Assembly: GCF_051713825.1 (NCBI RefSeq)
Contig: NZ_JBIOQR010000001.1
Coordinates: 2,542,001 to 2,606,000 of the forward strand
Direction of reading: 5' to 3'
Source of the DNA: Enterococcus_K sp051713825
GTDB taxonomy: Bacteria > Bacillota > Bacilli > Lactobacillales > Enterococcaceae
DNA: 64,000 bases
Shown: piece by piece, positions 54,607 to 63,031 of the stretch
Numbering within the stretch: position 1 is the stretch's first letter
How the letters are laid out: each line of letters starts with the position of its first letter
Translations under genes and position numbers: made by a program
The notes under the pieces: model-generated
The model's database searches: none
Told to the model about the DNA's origin: nothing
What the model saw: only the letters and a program-made list of their open reading frames with translations

Positions 54607-55564
54607 CAGAATCGTCCTCCTTTTTTCCAAATTTTTCAAAAATACGTTTTACAGAAAATTCCCAAGTCCCCAAAAGACCGCCTGGTTTAAAGATCATGAT
54701 GATGATCAAAGCTAATGCGTAGATAATCATTCGTAATGCACCAAAATCTTGAAGGTACATATTTAGAACACCTAGAACAATCGCTGCTACAAATGTTCCT
54801 GTGATACTACCGATACCACCGAATACCACAATAATTAAAATATCAATTGATTTCATGAAACCAAAATTTTGTGGTGCAATAGATTGAACATAGCTCGCTG
54901 AGAGAGCACCAGCGATACTAGCTGTCATTGCGCCAATCATAAAGGCGATCACTTTATATTTGGTTGTATTAACTCCCATAGACTCTGCAGCAATTTCATC
55001 TTCACGAATCGCTATTGTGGCACGCCCTGGTCCGCTGTGAAGAAAATTAACAATGACTAAAGTTGTAATCACGACAAAACCAAAGATTATTGACCAGTTC
55101 GCAATTGACGGAATCCCAAAGATGCCAGAAGGTCCATTTGTAATGTCGCGGAAGTTGACAATCAGAATTCGAATAATTTCAGCGACACCTAAAGTAGCTA
55201 TCGCTAGATAATCTCCTTTTAAGCGAAGCGTCGGAATTCCAACGACTAACGCAACTAATCCTGATAAAAAGATTCCCAAAACAAGTCCTGAAAAGAATCC
55301 TCCGATTGTTGGATTCTTGACACTCATAATTGCCGCACTATAGGCACCTATCGCCATAAACCCAGCATGTCCCAATGAGAATTGCCCAGAAAAACCGATA
55401 ATTAAGTTTAACCCACAAGCTAGAATAATATTAATTCCAATATTGACAATAATAAAGTCAGTGAAGATAGTAATGATTCCAGCACTGTATAACGCATATA
55501 AAATACCATAAACACCAGCGGCAATGAGCAACCAGACAAGATTAAATTTTAGATTTTTTTTCAT
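54587..55564 (-). CDS. livM: Branched-chain amino acid ABC transporter permease LivM
   Basis: A 325-residue permease with about ten membrane helices. The family core GFSGQFSLGHAGFMAIGAY and the loop AIREDEIAAESMGV (ATPase contact) are clear. Ten bases after livH. Confidence 0.95.
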   Translation of the reverse strand: MKKNLKFNLVWLLIAAGVYGILYALYSAGIITIFTDFIIVNIGINIILACGLNLIIGFSGQFSLGHAGFMAIGAYSAAIMSVKNPTIGGFFSGLVLGIFLSGLVALVVGIPTLRLKGDYLAIATLGVAEIIRILIVNFRDITNGPSGIFGIPSIANWSIIFGFVVITTLVIVNFLHSGPGRATIAIREDEIAAESMGVNTTKYKVIAFMIGAMTASIAGALSASYVQSIAPQNFGFMKSIDILIIVVFGGIGSITGTFVAAIVLGVLNMYLQDFGALRMIIYALALIIIMIFKPGGLLGTWEFSVKRIFEKFGKKEDDSDASIGR

Positions 55565-55574
55565 GGTTGTTCAC

Positions 55575-56453
55575 CTACACTTTCTCTTTCAGATTTTTGC
55601 CTAGAATTCCTGCAGGTCTAATTAGTAGAATAAGAATTAGCACCCCGTAAACAACGGCATCTTTATAGTCAGAAAAACCAATCGCTGTTGTTATTGTTTC
55701 AATCAGCCCAATTACAAACCCGCCTAATGCTGCGCCAGGAATAATTCCAATTCCACCTAAAACAGCTGCAACAAAGGATTTTAGACCAGGAACTACTCCC
55801 ATCATTGGGTCGATAGAATTGTAGTAAAGCCCAATTAACATCCCACCAGCGGCTGCTAAGGCTGAACCTAATGCAAAGGTAAATGAAATTGTTCGGTTGA
55901 CATTAATTCCCATTAATTGAGCAGCATCTGCGTCTACACTAACGGCACGCATGGCTTTTCCCATCTTTGTCTGTTTCACAATCAATTGTAAGAGAATCAT
56001 TAAAGTTAAGGAGATTCCTAAGATTAATAGTTGAATGTTGCTGACTTCGATAAAGCCCAATTTATAAGAATGACGTTGTATGGCTTGAGGAAACGCTCGA
56101 GTACTTGAACTGAAGAAATAAATCATGATATTTTGCAAGAAAAATGAAACCCCAATTGCAGTAATTAAAGCCGCAATTCTTGTTGATTTACGCAAAGGTC
56201 TGTAGGCTAAAAATTCAATTGTTACCCCGACGACCGCACTTAACGCCATGGATAAGACAAGGGCAGGAAAGAAGCCCATATTGAATTGATTAATTAAATA
56301 ATAGCCGATAAAACTTCCAATCATATAGATCTCACCATGCGCAAAATTGATTAGTTTGATAATACCGTATACCATGGTATATCCAAGCGCCATAAGAGCG
56401 TAGATACTTCCAAGGAATAGGCCGTTGATTAATTGTTGTAAAATTAGTTCCAT
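55575..56453 (-). CDS. livH: Branched-chain amino acid ABC transporter permease LivH
   Basis: A 292-residue permease with the LivH core GYTMVYGIIKLINFAHGE and RAVSVDADAAQLMGI. ATG 56451-56453 (MELILQQLING) is six bases after GGAAGTG. A 44-codon in-frame extension upstream would contain the terminator stem at 56495 and is rejected. Confidence 0.94.
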   Translation of the reverse strand: MELILQQLINGLFLGSIYALMALGYTMVYGIIKLINFAHGEIYMIGSFIGYYLINQFNMGFFPALVLSMALSAVVGVTIEFLAYRPLRKSTRIAALITAIGVSFFLQNIMIYFFSSSTRAFPQAIQRHSYKLGFIEVSNIQLLILGISLTLMILLQLIVKQTKMGKAMRAVSVDADAAQLMGINVNRTISFTFALGSALAAAGGMLIGLYYNSIDPMMGVVPGLKSFVAAVLGGIGIIPGAALGGFVIGLIETITTAIGFSDYKDAVVYGVLILILLIRPAGILGKNLKEKV

Positions 56454-56494
56454 TGCCATCACTTCCAATGTTTTTTTCGTGTTGCTTAAAAAGA

Positions 56495-56523
56495 GGCTGG
56501 AACAAAAAACTCTTGTGCCAGCC
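56495..56523 (-). terminator. Attenuating terminator between livJ and livH
   Basis: Minus strand: GGCTGGCACAA pairs with TTGTTCCAGCC (one mismatch), then TCTTTTTAAG. Partial read-through would give more binding protein than permease, a common arrangement. Confidence 0.65.
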
Positions 56524-56602
56524 AATATTTTCATAAAACGAGTCATTCTATCATTATCTATACTTTTTATTTTTTGACTAGACAACGATTAATTTTTGAT
56601 TT

Positions 56603-57772
56603 TTAGGGTGTTACCGTTTCAGCAGAAGATTCTTTTCCTTCTGTTAAACCAAGGACAACGATTGGTTTTTCCGGATTATGGTTTTTATCCATCGCCATCT
56701 CACCTGTAACGCCAACAAATCCTTTAATCTTAGTTAACGCTTCAGTAATTTTTGCTGAATCAGCTGAATCAGCTTCTTCAATTGCTTGTTTTAGCATGTA
56801 AACAGAATCGTATCCTAGTGCATTAAATGCAGAAGGCTGTTTGTTATATTTTTTGTTGAAGGCTTCCACAAATGGTGTTACTTTGTCTGTCGCAGGTGCT
56901 TCGGTTGAGAAGTGTCCCGTGTAGAAGACATTTGAGACATTTTTTGCGCCAGCTGTTTCAACGAGTTTTTCATCTCCAAAACCATCTGCTCCGATGATAG
57001 GCTGTTCAATACCCATTTCACGTGCTTGTTTAATAATTAAGCCAGCTTCTGTGTAATATCCTGGGATATAGATAACGTCAAAGTCTTCATTTTTGATTTT
57101 TGTTAAGATTGCTTGGAAATCTTTATCTCCTGCTACAAAGTTCTCTTCTTTAACAACCGTTCCTTTATACGTATCTTTAAAGGCTTTTGTCAAACCAATT
57201 GCATAGTCACTTGAGTTGTCTCCGATAATTACGGCTTTATCAGCTTTTAAATTATCTTGTGCATATTTGGCTAGGATAACTCCTTGGAAGCTATCTTGGA
57301 AACAGACACGGAAGATAAATTCCTGAACCGTCTCATTTTGAATTGTAATACTATCATCTGTTGCAGACGGTGTAACTGCAGGTACCGCTGCTTTTGTCAT
57401 GTTTGGAATGGTTGATTTAACAGAACCTGATGTTGCTGGTCCAACAACAGCTACGACTTTATCATTTGTTGTTAAGTTGGCTGCAATTGAAGCAGCTTCA
57501 TCATTATCGGACTTATTATCTTTTTCGATTAATTCAATTTTCTTTCCTAGGACGCCTCCATCTGCATTGATTTCTTCAACGGCTAAGTCGATTCCTTCTT
57601 TTTCAGCATAACCATAAGCAGCAACTTTTCCGGAAAGCTCCATATTCATTCCAATTTTGATTGTATCTCCTTCTGCTGAGTTTCCAGATTTTTTTGGTCC
57701 GGCTGCTCCTCCTGCACCACAGGCTGATAACAACAGCAAGCTCGCAAACAAAAACGCAAATTTTTTCTTCAT
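56603..57772 (-). CDS. livJ: Branched-chain amino acid-binding lipoprotein LivJ
   Basis: A 389-residue periplasmic-binding-type lipoprotein (Peripla_BP_6). The lipobox LLSAC places the lipid on Cys18. GMNMELSGKVAAYGYAEKEG and VVGPATSGSVKSTIP line the amino acid site. First gene of livJHMGF-acuB; its promoter carries a CodY box (57845-57859), consistent with repression when branched-chain amino acids are plentiful. Confidence 0.95.
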   Translation of the reverse strand: MKKKFAFLFASLLLLSACGAGGAAGPKKSGNSAEGDTIKIGMNMELSGKVAAYGYAEKEGIDLAVEEINADGGVLGKKIELIEKDNKSDNDEAASIAANLTTNDKVVAVVGPATSGSVKSTIPNMTKAAVPAVTPSATDDSITIQNETVQEFIFRVCFQDSFQGVILAKYAQDNLKADKAVIIGDNSSDYAIGLTKAFKDTYKGTVVKEENFVAGDKDFQAILTKIKNEDFDVIYIPGYYTEAGLIIKQAREMGIEQPIIGADGFGDEKLVETAGAKNVSNVFYTGHFSTEAPATDKVTPFVEAFNKKYNKQPSAFNALGYDSVYMLKQAIEEADSADSAKITEALTKIKGFVGVTGEMAMDKNHNPEKPIVVLGLTEGKESSAETVTP

Positions 57773-57813
57773 TTTATTTCCCCCTTTTAATCTTTTTTTA
57801 AGATATGTATATC

Positions 57814-57859
57814 AATATACTGAAAAATCAAGGGCTTGTCAATGAATTATCAGAAAATT
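57814..57859 (-). promoter_or_regulatory. livJ promoter with CodY box
   Basis: Minus strand: TTGACA (57837-57842), 17-base spacer, TATATT (57814-57819). AATTTTCTGATAATT (57845-57859) matches the CodY consensus AATTTTCWGAAAATT at 14 of 15 positions and lies just upstream of the -35. Confidence 0.8.
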
Positions 57860-58002
57860 TGTATAATTCAGTCAATTAAAATTACTCTGTTTATTTTTGG
57901 ATTTTTAAAGAAGTCAAGAAAGACAATAAGTGAAGCGCATACATTGGTTTAGCGCGGTTTCGCTACTTTATTTTTTATTCGAATAAAGTGAAATAAAAAA
58001 AG

Positions 58003-58052
58003 ACACGAACCAGAATCTAAGAGCTTCAAAAGCTTTTCGTTCGAGTTCGTGT
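58003..58052 (-). terminator. Terminator after the ROK gene
   Basis: ACACGAAC (58003-58010) pairs perfectly with GTTCGTGT (58045-58052), with an inner GAGCTT/AAGCTT stem; T-run on the minus strand. Confidence 0.8.
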
Positions 58053-58075
58053 ATCTATTTGTATCAACTATTTAC

Positions 58076-58948
58076 TTATTGGTTTATTAGCGCTGTGTAA
58101 TTTGCAGCGGCACCGACTAGATTGGCATCATTTCGATAATCACATAAAAGAATTTTTGGAACAAAGTCATTTAGCTGTTGTAATGCTAATTTTTCGCCCA
58201 TTCGTCGATTAATTTCGTCTAGAAGGCCTTCTTTTGAAGAGATACCACCACCTAGTACAATCACTTCAGGATCAAAAGCAAATTGAATACTAAACAATCC
58301 TTGTGTCAAATATTCATAAAAGTTCTCCACTTCTTCTTTTGCTAGTTCGTCACCTGCTTCAGCAAACTCAAAAACTTCTTTTCCTGAGAAAGCTGTTTTT
58401 TCAAGTCCTTTACGTTCACAGTAGCGCCAAGCCATTTGTACGGCAGTTCCTAAATTACTGAATGTTTTTCCACCATTTAAGAACATAAGGCCAAATTCTC
58501 CCCCATATAAATGAGCACCTTTAGAGATTTCCCCATTTATAAACAAGGCACCACCAACACCTGTACCAATGACAACAAAGGCGACATTATCGTAGTCTTT
58601 TGCCGCTCCTTGATAAAATTCGGCCATACCCGCACAGTTGGCATCATTTTCTATGGTAATCGGTAGGCCAAACAAGTCTCTCAACTCGCTAAAAATATCA
58701 AATCCATGAATATAAGGAATTGCACTAATTCCTTCGATTCTTTGCGTTTCAACATTCACCACTCCTGGTGCACTAATTCCGACTCCATCAAAAGGCTGAT
58801 CCATTTGATCGGCAACCTTTTTTAATTGTACTTTCATTTCTTCCCAACTAGCTGGTGTCGTAAATTGGTTTTGTTTTTCTAAGGCTTTTCCATTCCAGTA
58901 ACCATATTTAACAGCTGAACCACCAAAATCAAAAACTAATAAACCCAT
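58076..58948 (-). CDS. ROK family kinase (possibly beta-glucoside kinase)
   Basis: A 290-residue sugar kinase of the ROK family. The phosphate loop FDFGGSAVKYGYW, catalytic Asp102 in ENDANCAG and adenosine loop GTGVGGALF are present. The His and CxCGxxGC zinc motif of ROK glucokinases and N-acetyl kinases is absent (GGEFGLMFLNGG follows instead). Zinc-less ROK proteins of this length include beta-glucoside kinase BglK, so that is a possible role. ATG 58946-58948 follows GGAGG; the frame opens at TTG 58984. Confidence 0.85.
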   Translation of the reverse strand: MGLLVFDFGGSAVKYGYWNGKALEKQNQFTTPASWEEMKVQLKKVADQMDQPFDGVGISAPGVVNVETQRIEGISAIPYIHGFDIFSELRDLFGLPITIENDANCAGMAEFYQGAAKDYDNVAFVVIGTGVGGALFINGEISKGAHLYGGEFGLMFLNGGKTFSNLGTAVQMAWRYCERKGLEKTAFSGKEVFEFAEAGDELAKEEVENFYEYLTQGLFSIQFAFDPEVIVLGGGISSKEGLLDEINRRMGEKLALQQLNDFVPKILLCDYRNDANLVGAAANYTALINQ

Positions 58949-59050
58949 AATTTGTGCCTCCAATAAGTTAAATTCAAAAATCAATTCATCTTATTGTACG
59001 ACATTAGGAAAGAGCTTTCAATCAGCTATTTAAAAAATAGTTACTTTCCC

Positions 59051-59506
59051 TTAGATCATTTGATTCAGGATTACTTGATCCGTTAATAAAATACCCTCTT
59101 CATAAATTTTTTCACTGTAATGAGTTAAAAAATAGTCTTTCACTCGTGCCACTTCTTGAAACCCTTGGCTTTTGTAGAGCGCCAAGGCAGAAAGTGTACT
59201 GTTCCCCGTTTTAACCAAGACTGGAAATGGTGAGTAAGGTTTATTCGCGCCAATCTCTATTAACGCTTGTTCAACTAGCTGTTTGCCAAGACCTTGACCT
59301 TGATAAGCAGAATCCACTGCTACGTTCATCAATTCCGCTTCCTCTTCACGTATTTGATAAGCTAAGCAGCCAATGATTTTCTCTTCTCTGACGGCTACTA
59401 AAATCTCTGAATGGTTAATGTAACCTTCGACAATCTCTTTTTCTGGATCGGCATCTAACAGTAAGTGCCAAGGAAGTGGTTCTGTTTGTAGTAATGACCG
59501 AATCAT
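59051..59506 (-). CDS. GNAT family N-acetyltransferase
   Basis: A 151-residue acetyltransferase. The acetyl-CoA loop is VDSAYQGQGLGKQLVEQAL; the C-terminal ALYKSQGFQEVARVKDYF motif is normal for GNAT. Substrate unknown. Its start overlaps yidD by four bases, so translation is coupled. Confidence 0.88.
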   Translation of the reverse strand: MIRSLLQTEPLPWHLLLDADPEKEIVEGYINHSEILVAVREEKIIGCLAYQIREEEAELMNVAVDSAYQGQGLGKQLVEQALIEIGANKPYSPFPVLVKTGNSTLSALALYKSQGFQEVARVKDYFLTHYSEKIYEEGILLTDQVILNQMI

Positions 59507-59781
59507 CTTTCTCTCCTATAGGTATATTCTGGTTGAATTTGATCGATTGTATTTCTTTTTAAACTAAATTTTCGTGGGACGTAGTCTAGTCCACCTTTAA
59601 CTAGTGGATGACAGCGCAAGATGCGAGAAATCCCCATTAATGTCCCCTTAAACGCACCATGCACAGTAATCGCCTGTATCATGTACCCAGAACAGGTCGG
59701 ATAATACCGACACCTTGGAGGAAATGCAGGCGAAATATATTTCTGATAGGCTCGAACCAATCCGATTAATATTTTTTTCAT
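59503..59781 (-). CDS. yidD: Membrane protein insertion efficiency factor YidD
   Basis: A 92-residue membrane-associated protein with the family signature RCRYYPTCSGYMIQAI and the N-terminal amphipathic LIGLVRAYQKYISP. It aids YidC-dependent insertion. It has a basic C-terminal tail longer than usual. Confidence 0.92.
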   Translation of the reverse strand: MKKILIGLVRAYQKYISPAFPPRCRYYPTCSGYMIQAITVHGAFKGTLMGISRILRCHPLVKGGLDYVPRKFSLKRNTIDQIQPEYTYRRER

Positions 59782-59808
59782 TTATTATGCAGTCCTTCAT
59801 TTGATTTG

Positions 59809-59855
59809 AAAAAGAGACAAGAACGAAAACGAATGTTTTGGTCTTTGTCTCTTTT
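59809..59855. terminator. Terminator after epuA
   Basis: AAAAGAGACAAGAAC and its imperfect complement GTCTTTGTCTCTTTT form a long stem that directly follows the epuA stop on the minus strand. Confidence 0.75.
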
Positions 59856-59859
59856 ATTG

Positions 59860-60036
59860 TTATTTGAAAAAAGTAAAAATGTGATCCCAAAGGTCATGAC
59901 TGAACACAGACAAAGGTTTTCCTCCACCTATCACACCATACCCAATCATCATTCCGATGACGAAAAGAAGCATAATTAAGACAATGACCACTACTATTTT
60001 AAGTAGTGAAAATAAAATATGTCGCGTAGCACCCAT
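59860..60036 (-). CDS. epuA: EpuA-like membrane protein (RNA polymerase beta subunit-annotated family)
   Basis: A 58-residue gene that I translated from the gap between yidD and murA. It begins MGATRHILFSLLKIVVVIVL, has one strong membrane helix (about 12-35), then GYGVIGGGKPLSVFSHDLW, the EpuA pattern. AGGAGG lies six to eight bases ahead of the ATG (60034-60036). Often mislabelled 'DNA-directed RNA polymerase subunit beta' in databases. It follows murA by 24 bases, the conserved order. Confidence 0.9.
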   Translation of the reverse strand: MGATRHILFSLLKIVVVIVLIMLLFVIGMMIGYGVIGGGKPLSVFSHDLWDHIFTFFK

Positions 60037-60060
60037 TGAAACGCCTCCTTAACTTGGGAC

Positions 60061-61359
60061 TTAAGCAGTTACGGTAGCAGCTGAGGGAGTTTTTTCATTT
60101 TCTCCAACACGCTCTACATTTGCTCCTAAACCTTGTAATTTTTTATGGAATTGGTAGTAACCACGGTCTAAATATTTTAAGTTGCGAACACGAGTCATAC
60201 CGTTTGCACGTAAGCCAGCTAAAATTAAGGCTGCCGCCGCACGCAAGTCAGTCGCATAGACCTCAGCACCTTGTAATTCATGTGCACCATCGATAATCGC
60301 AATATTTCCATCAATCTTAACATGTGCATTCATTCTGCGTAGTTCTTCAAGATGTTGGAAACGATTTTCAAAGACTGTTTCTGTCGTTACGCTTGTCCCC
60401 TTAGCAACCAATTGGATAGCTGTCATTTGTGCTTGCATATCTGTTGGGAAGCCAGGGTGTGGCATTGTTTTTACGTCAGTTGATTTTAATTCTTTGGGTC
60501 CAATTACGCGAACCCCATTCTCTTCATCTGTAATCGTTGCACCCATCTCAATTAGTTTTGAGATTAGTGGACGGTTGTGTTCAGAGATAGCATCTTCAAT
60601 CAAAACATTTCCTTGAGTCATCGCTGCAGCAACCATAAATGTGCCGGCTTCGATTCGGTCTTGAACGATTGAATGTTCTACAGCATGTAGCGAATCTACG
60701 CCTTCAATACGCATCGTTTCAGTTCCAGCACCATAAACTCTGGCCCCCATCTTGTTTAAGATGTTTGCTAAGTCAACAATCTCAGGTTCACGAGCGACAT
60801 TTTCAATAATAGTCGTACCCTTTGCTCTAACGGCTGCCATCATTATATTTTGAGTTGCACCAACACTTGGGAAATCTAAATAGATAGAATTTCCAATTAA
60901 TTGGTCAGCAATAGCTTCAATATAGCCATTTTTTTGTATAATCTTCGCTCCTAATGCTTGGAAGCCTTTTAAATGTAAATCAATTGGTCGTTTACCGATT
61001 GCACAACCACCAGGCATTGCAACCTTGGCATGGCCATTACGTGCAAGCAATGGTCCCATGACAACGATTGACGCTCTCATTTGACTCACATACTCATAGG
61101 GTGCTTCGATTTCTAACTCTTTTGTCGCATCCAATGTTACTTGTTTTAATTCCTCGTTAAAATCAACATCTACATTTAAGTGACGGATCACTTGATTCAT
61201 GGTAAATACGTCTGATAAAATTGGTACATTTTTTAAAGTGGTCGTGCCTTCTTCAGCTAGTAAGCTTGCAGCTAAAATTGGTAATACAGCATTTTTGGCA
61301 CCTTCAATTTCAACAGTTCCTTGTAATTGATTTCCACCTTGAACAATAATTTGTTCCAT
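60061..61359 (-). CDS. murA: UDP-N-acetylglucosamine 1-carboxyvinyltransferase
   Basis: First committed step of peptidoglycan synthesis; 432 residues. Lys22/Asn23 (GAKNAVLPILAA) and the catalytic Cys119 in MPGGCAIGKRPID, target of fosfomycin in this family, are present, as is the second-half HPGFPTDMQAQ. ATG 61357-61359 has GAGGGG in front; an open extension of 14 codons is rejected. Followed by epuA; DUF1146 lies upstream (95-base gap), as in other Enterococcaceae. Confidence 0.96.
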   Translation of the reverse strand: MEQIIVQGGNQLQGTVEIEGAKNAVLPILAASLLAEEGTTTLKNVPILSDVFTMNQVIRHLNVDVDFNEELKQVTLDATKELEIEAPYEYVSQMRASIVVMGPLLARNGHAKVAMPGGCAIGKRPIDLHLKGFQALGAKIIQKNGYIEAIADQLIGNSIYLDFPSVGATQNIMMAAVRAKGTTIIENVAREPEIVDLANILNKMGARVYGAGTETMRIEGVDSLHAVEHSIVQDRIEAGTFMVAAAMTQGNVLIEDAISEHNRPLISKLIEMGATITDEENGVRVIGPKELKSTDVKTMPHPGFPTDMQAQMTAIQLVAKGTSVTTETVFENRFQHLEELRRMNAHVKIDGNIAIIDGAHELQGAEVYATDLRAAAALILAGLRANGMTRVRNLKYLDRGYYQFHKKLQGLGANVERVGENEKTPSAATVTA

Positions 61360-61454
61360 TTTGTCCCCTCCACACATTCTTTTGCGTGTTTCTTCACACA
61401 AAAATCTTTTCTATTATAGCACTATTTGTCCCTAAATAGTAGCCTTTCTTGTAT

Positions 61455-61688
61455 TTATAACCCGACATAGAATAAATTTCGGCAGAGAGCAATTAGTTCT
61501 AAGAAAAAACTACTTGCTGTATAGCCTAAAAAAATAGAAAATAAGACAATCACCATGCGAACTTGGGTTGGCATCATGACTTTAAATAGTGTTTCTACTC
61601 GCAAAGAACGTAAGGCCCAAAAAGCCAAATAAATAAATGTTAGGTGGCTAACGATACGAACGATTGCATCCACTCCATAAACTTGCAT
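61455..61688 (-). CDS. DUF1146 family membrane protein (YwzB-like)
   Basis: A 77-residue protein with two membrane helices (VSHLTFIYLAFWALRSL and VIVLFSIFLGYTASSFF), the DUF1146 pattern. Function unknown; usually next to murA in Firmicutes. ATG 61686-61688 follows AAGGAGAG; the frame opens 14 codons earlier. Confidence 0.88.
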   Translation of the reverse strand: MQVYGVDAIVRIVSHLTFIYLAFWALRSLRVETLFKVMMPTQVRMVIVLFSIFLGYTASSFFLELIALCRNLFYVGL

Positions 61689-61730
61689 AAGTCTCTCCTT
61701 GCCAATTCTTTGAGTATAGAATATTAACAT

Positions 61731-62281
61731 ACTGATAATAACACAAATAGAGGAAAAGGAAAATCGTTGCGCACTCGAAAGATTATTAAAAGTCTTTAAG
61801 AAAACTAAAACAGATAAAGGGTCATTGTCATTTTAAGAATTGAGAATAAATTTTATAGTTTTTATTTTCAAACTACGAAGCTCTCTGGAAATAATGGCAT
61901 CCTCATATGTGGGAAATGAATCGTTATTATTCACGGACAAATCAAGAATGTGACACTCGTAATTCAGATTTTCCCTTAATAAAAAATGAAGATAATTTGG
62001 CTGCCGTCTTCTTTTTTTTCGTAAATCCTACAGCGAAAAGCAAAAGAATAATCATGTACACTATTTTGGCTAATCTGGTTATGACTCCTATAAGACTCAG
62101 GTAAAATTGTTCAAATAATCGTGAGTAGTAATGATAAATATTCTAGTCATTCCCATCATTTGAGGTAGAGCCGATAAATCTAAGAATCATCAAATAGCCT
62201 CGGCAAGCCGAGGTTTTGAGTTTCCATTAGGCAATCAATTCCTACCATCCTGCTTTAATCATCTATGAATAAAGCAGTTTG
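61731..62281. other. Intergenic region without convincing genes
   Basis: About 550 bases between DUF1146 and the inverted-repeat segment. A 65-codon plus-strand frame (61907-62104) has no ribosome site and an unlikely composition (FFFFVNP). The only structure I see is the hairpin at 62197-62217. Probably eroded sequence at the boundary of the accessory end. Confidence 0.5.
62197..62217 (+). terminator. GC-rich hairpin with T-run
   Basis: GCCTCGGC, loop AA, GCCGAGG(T), then TTTT. An intrinsic terminator on the plus strand with no clear upstream gene. Confidence 0.6.
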
Positions 62282-62536
62282 CATCCAGAATTCCTTCCAT
62301 CAAAAAGTTTATAGTCTGGCCGCAAGCGACTCACCTAAGAACGTTGGTGATTCCATTGTTTGGCTCGAGCCAACTGTAAATACTTGGCAAACAGCTGACA
62401 ATTGCCAGTTCCACTTTTTCAGGACCATTCTCTAAAGGTGAAACACCTTAAGAATTGAAGGACGTTGTTCCGCTCTCAACAACTTCTACGCATGGGACAT
62501 GCTAGAGTTGAAGGTTCGAAAAATAAGCTGAAATTG

Positions 62537-62577
62537 CTGTTCTACATCTATTTACAAAGTAAATAGATGTAGAACAG
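62537..62577. repeat. Perfect 19-bp hairpin
   Basis: CTGTTCTACATCTATTTAC (62537-62555), loop AAA, and its exact complement (62559-62577). No T-run follows on the plus strand. Confidence 0.85.
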
Positions 62578-62640
62578 TACCTACTCGGTGCTGTAAAACA
62601 CAACGAAGTATGAGTTGATGTAGAACAGTACCTACCCGGT
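62566..62640 (+). repeat. 24-base direct repeat
   Basis: GATGTAGAACAGTACCTAC(T/C)CGGT occurs at 62566-62589 and 62617-62640, 51 bases apart, with one difference. The second copy runs on into the dispersed repeat. Confidence 0.85.
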
Positions 62641-62669
62641 TCTCGGAGTTAAACACTTCTGTCCCAACC
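62628..62669 (+). repeat. Dispersed intergenic repeat, copy C
   Basis: Fullest copy of the unit also found at 1517-1559 (about 91% identical) and, inverted and shortened, at 52384-52413 (30 of 30). It abuts the right arm of the inverted repeat. Confidence 0.75.
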
Positions 62670-62847
62670 TCGCTTGCGACCAGACTGCGAACTTTTTGAT
62701 GGAAGAAATCATGGATGGGCCTTGCTACGTTGGTCTCATGAAAGGTGCTGGAAAGCCTATTACCGTAAGTGCCTAATAACTAGGTACCTATAATTAAGCA
62801 ACACCTCCGAGTATACTTGGCTTAACAAGTAAATTGGAGGTGTTTGT

Positions 62848-63030
62848 TTGACCAAGACAAACGAAATTGTACCCATTCAGATTCATACACAGCCAGACCA
62901 GAAACAAAATCAGAAAGTAGCGAGTGCGAAGCTAGCTGCACGAATAAAAAGAAAAGATGGCTCTGAAATACATCTTTATAATGGTATCAGTAGTTATATT
63001 CTTGCCGCAGTGCTTAGGGAGTTGAGATGA
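62848..63030 (+). CDS. tnpA: IS66 accessory protein TnpA
   Basis: A 60-residue helix-rich basic protein (VASAKLAARIKRKDGSEIHL, then ISSYILAAVLREL), the short TnpA form found in Gram-positive IS66 elements. TTG start, seven bases after GGAGG. Its stop is one base before tnpB. Confidence 0.85.
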   Translation: MTKTNEIVPIQIHTQPDQKQNQKVASAKLAARIKRKDGSEIHLYNGISSYILAAVLRELR

Positions 63031-63031
63031 C

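Larger units (their letters stand above)
62282..62717. repeat. 436-bp segment bounded by 47-bp imperfect inverted repeats
   Basis: 62282-62328 and the reverse complement of 62671-62717 agree at 40 of 47 positions, including CTTCCATCAAAAAGTT and AGTCTGG.CGCAAGCG. The segment has no long frame. Inside are a perfect 19-bp hairpin, a 24-base direct repeat and one copy of the dispersed repeat. This resembles a MITE or the remains of a transposon; I see no clear target duplication. Confidence 0.7.

Noticed and set aside
61907..62104. 65-codon plus-strand frame as a gene
   Set aside because: No ribosome site, odd composition, and no family resemblance.
62282..62717. CRISPR array
   Set aside because: The repeats are one inverted pair, one direct pair and a hairpin; no regular repeat-spacer pattern and no cas genes.
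62676..62764. Protein-like fragment (EEIMDGPCYVGLMKG) near the right inverted-repeat arm
   Set aside because: The frame is short, has no start and the left arm copy does not keep it; I cannot tell it from chance.
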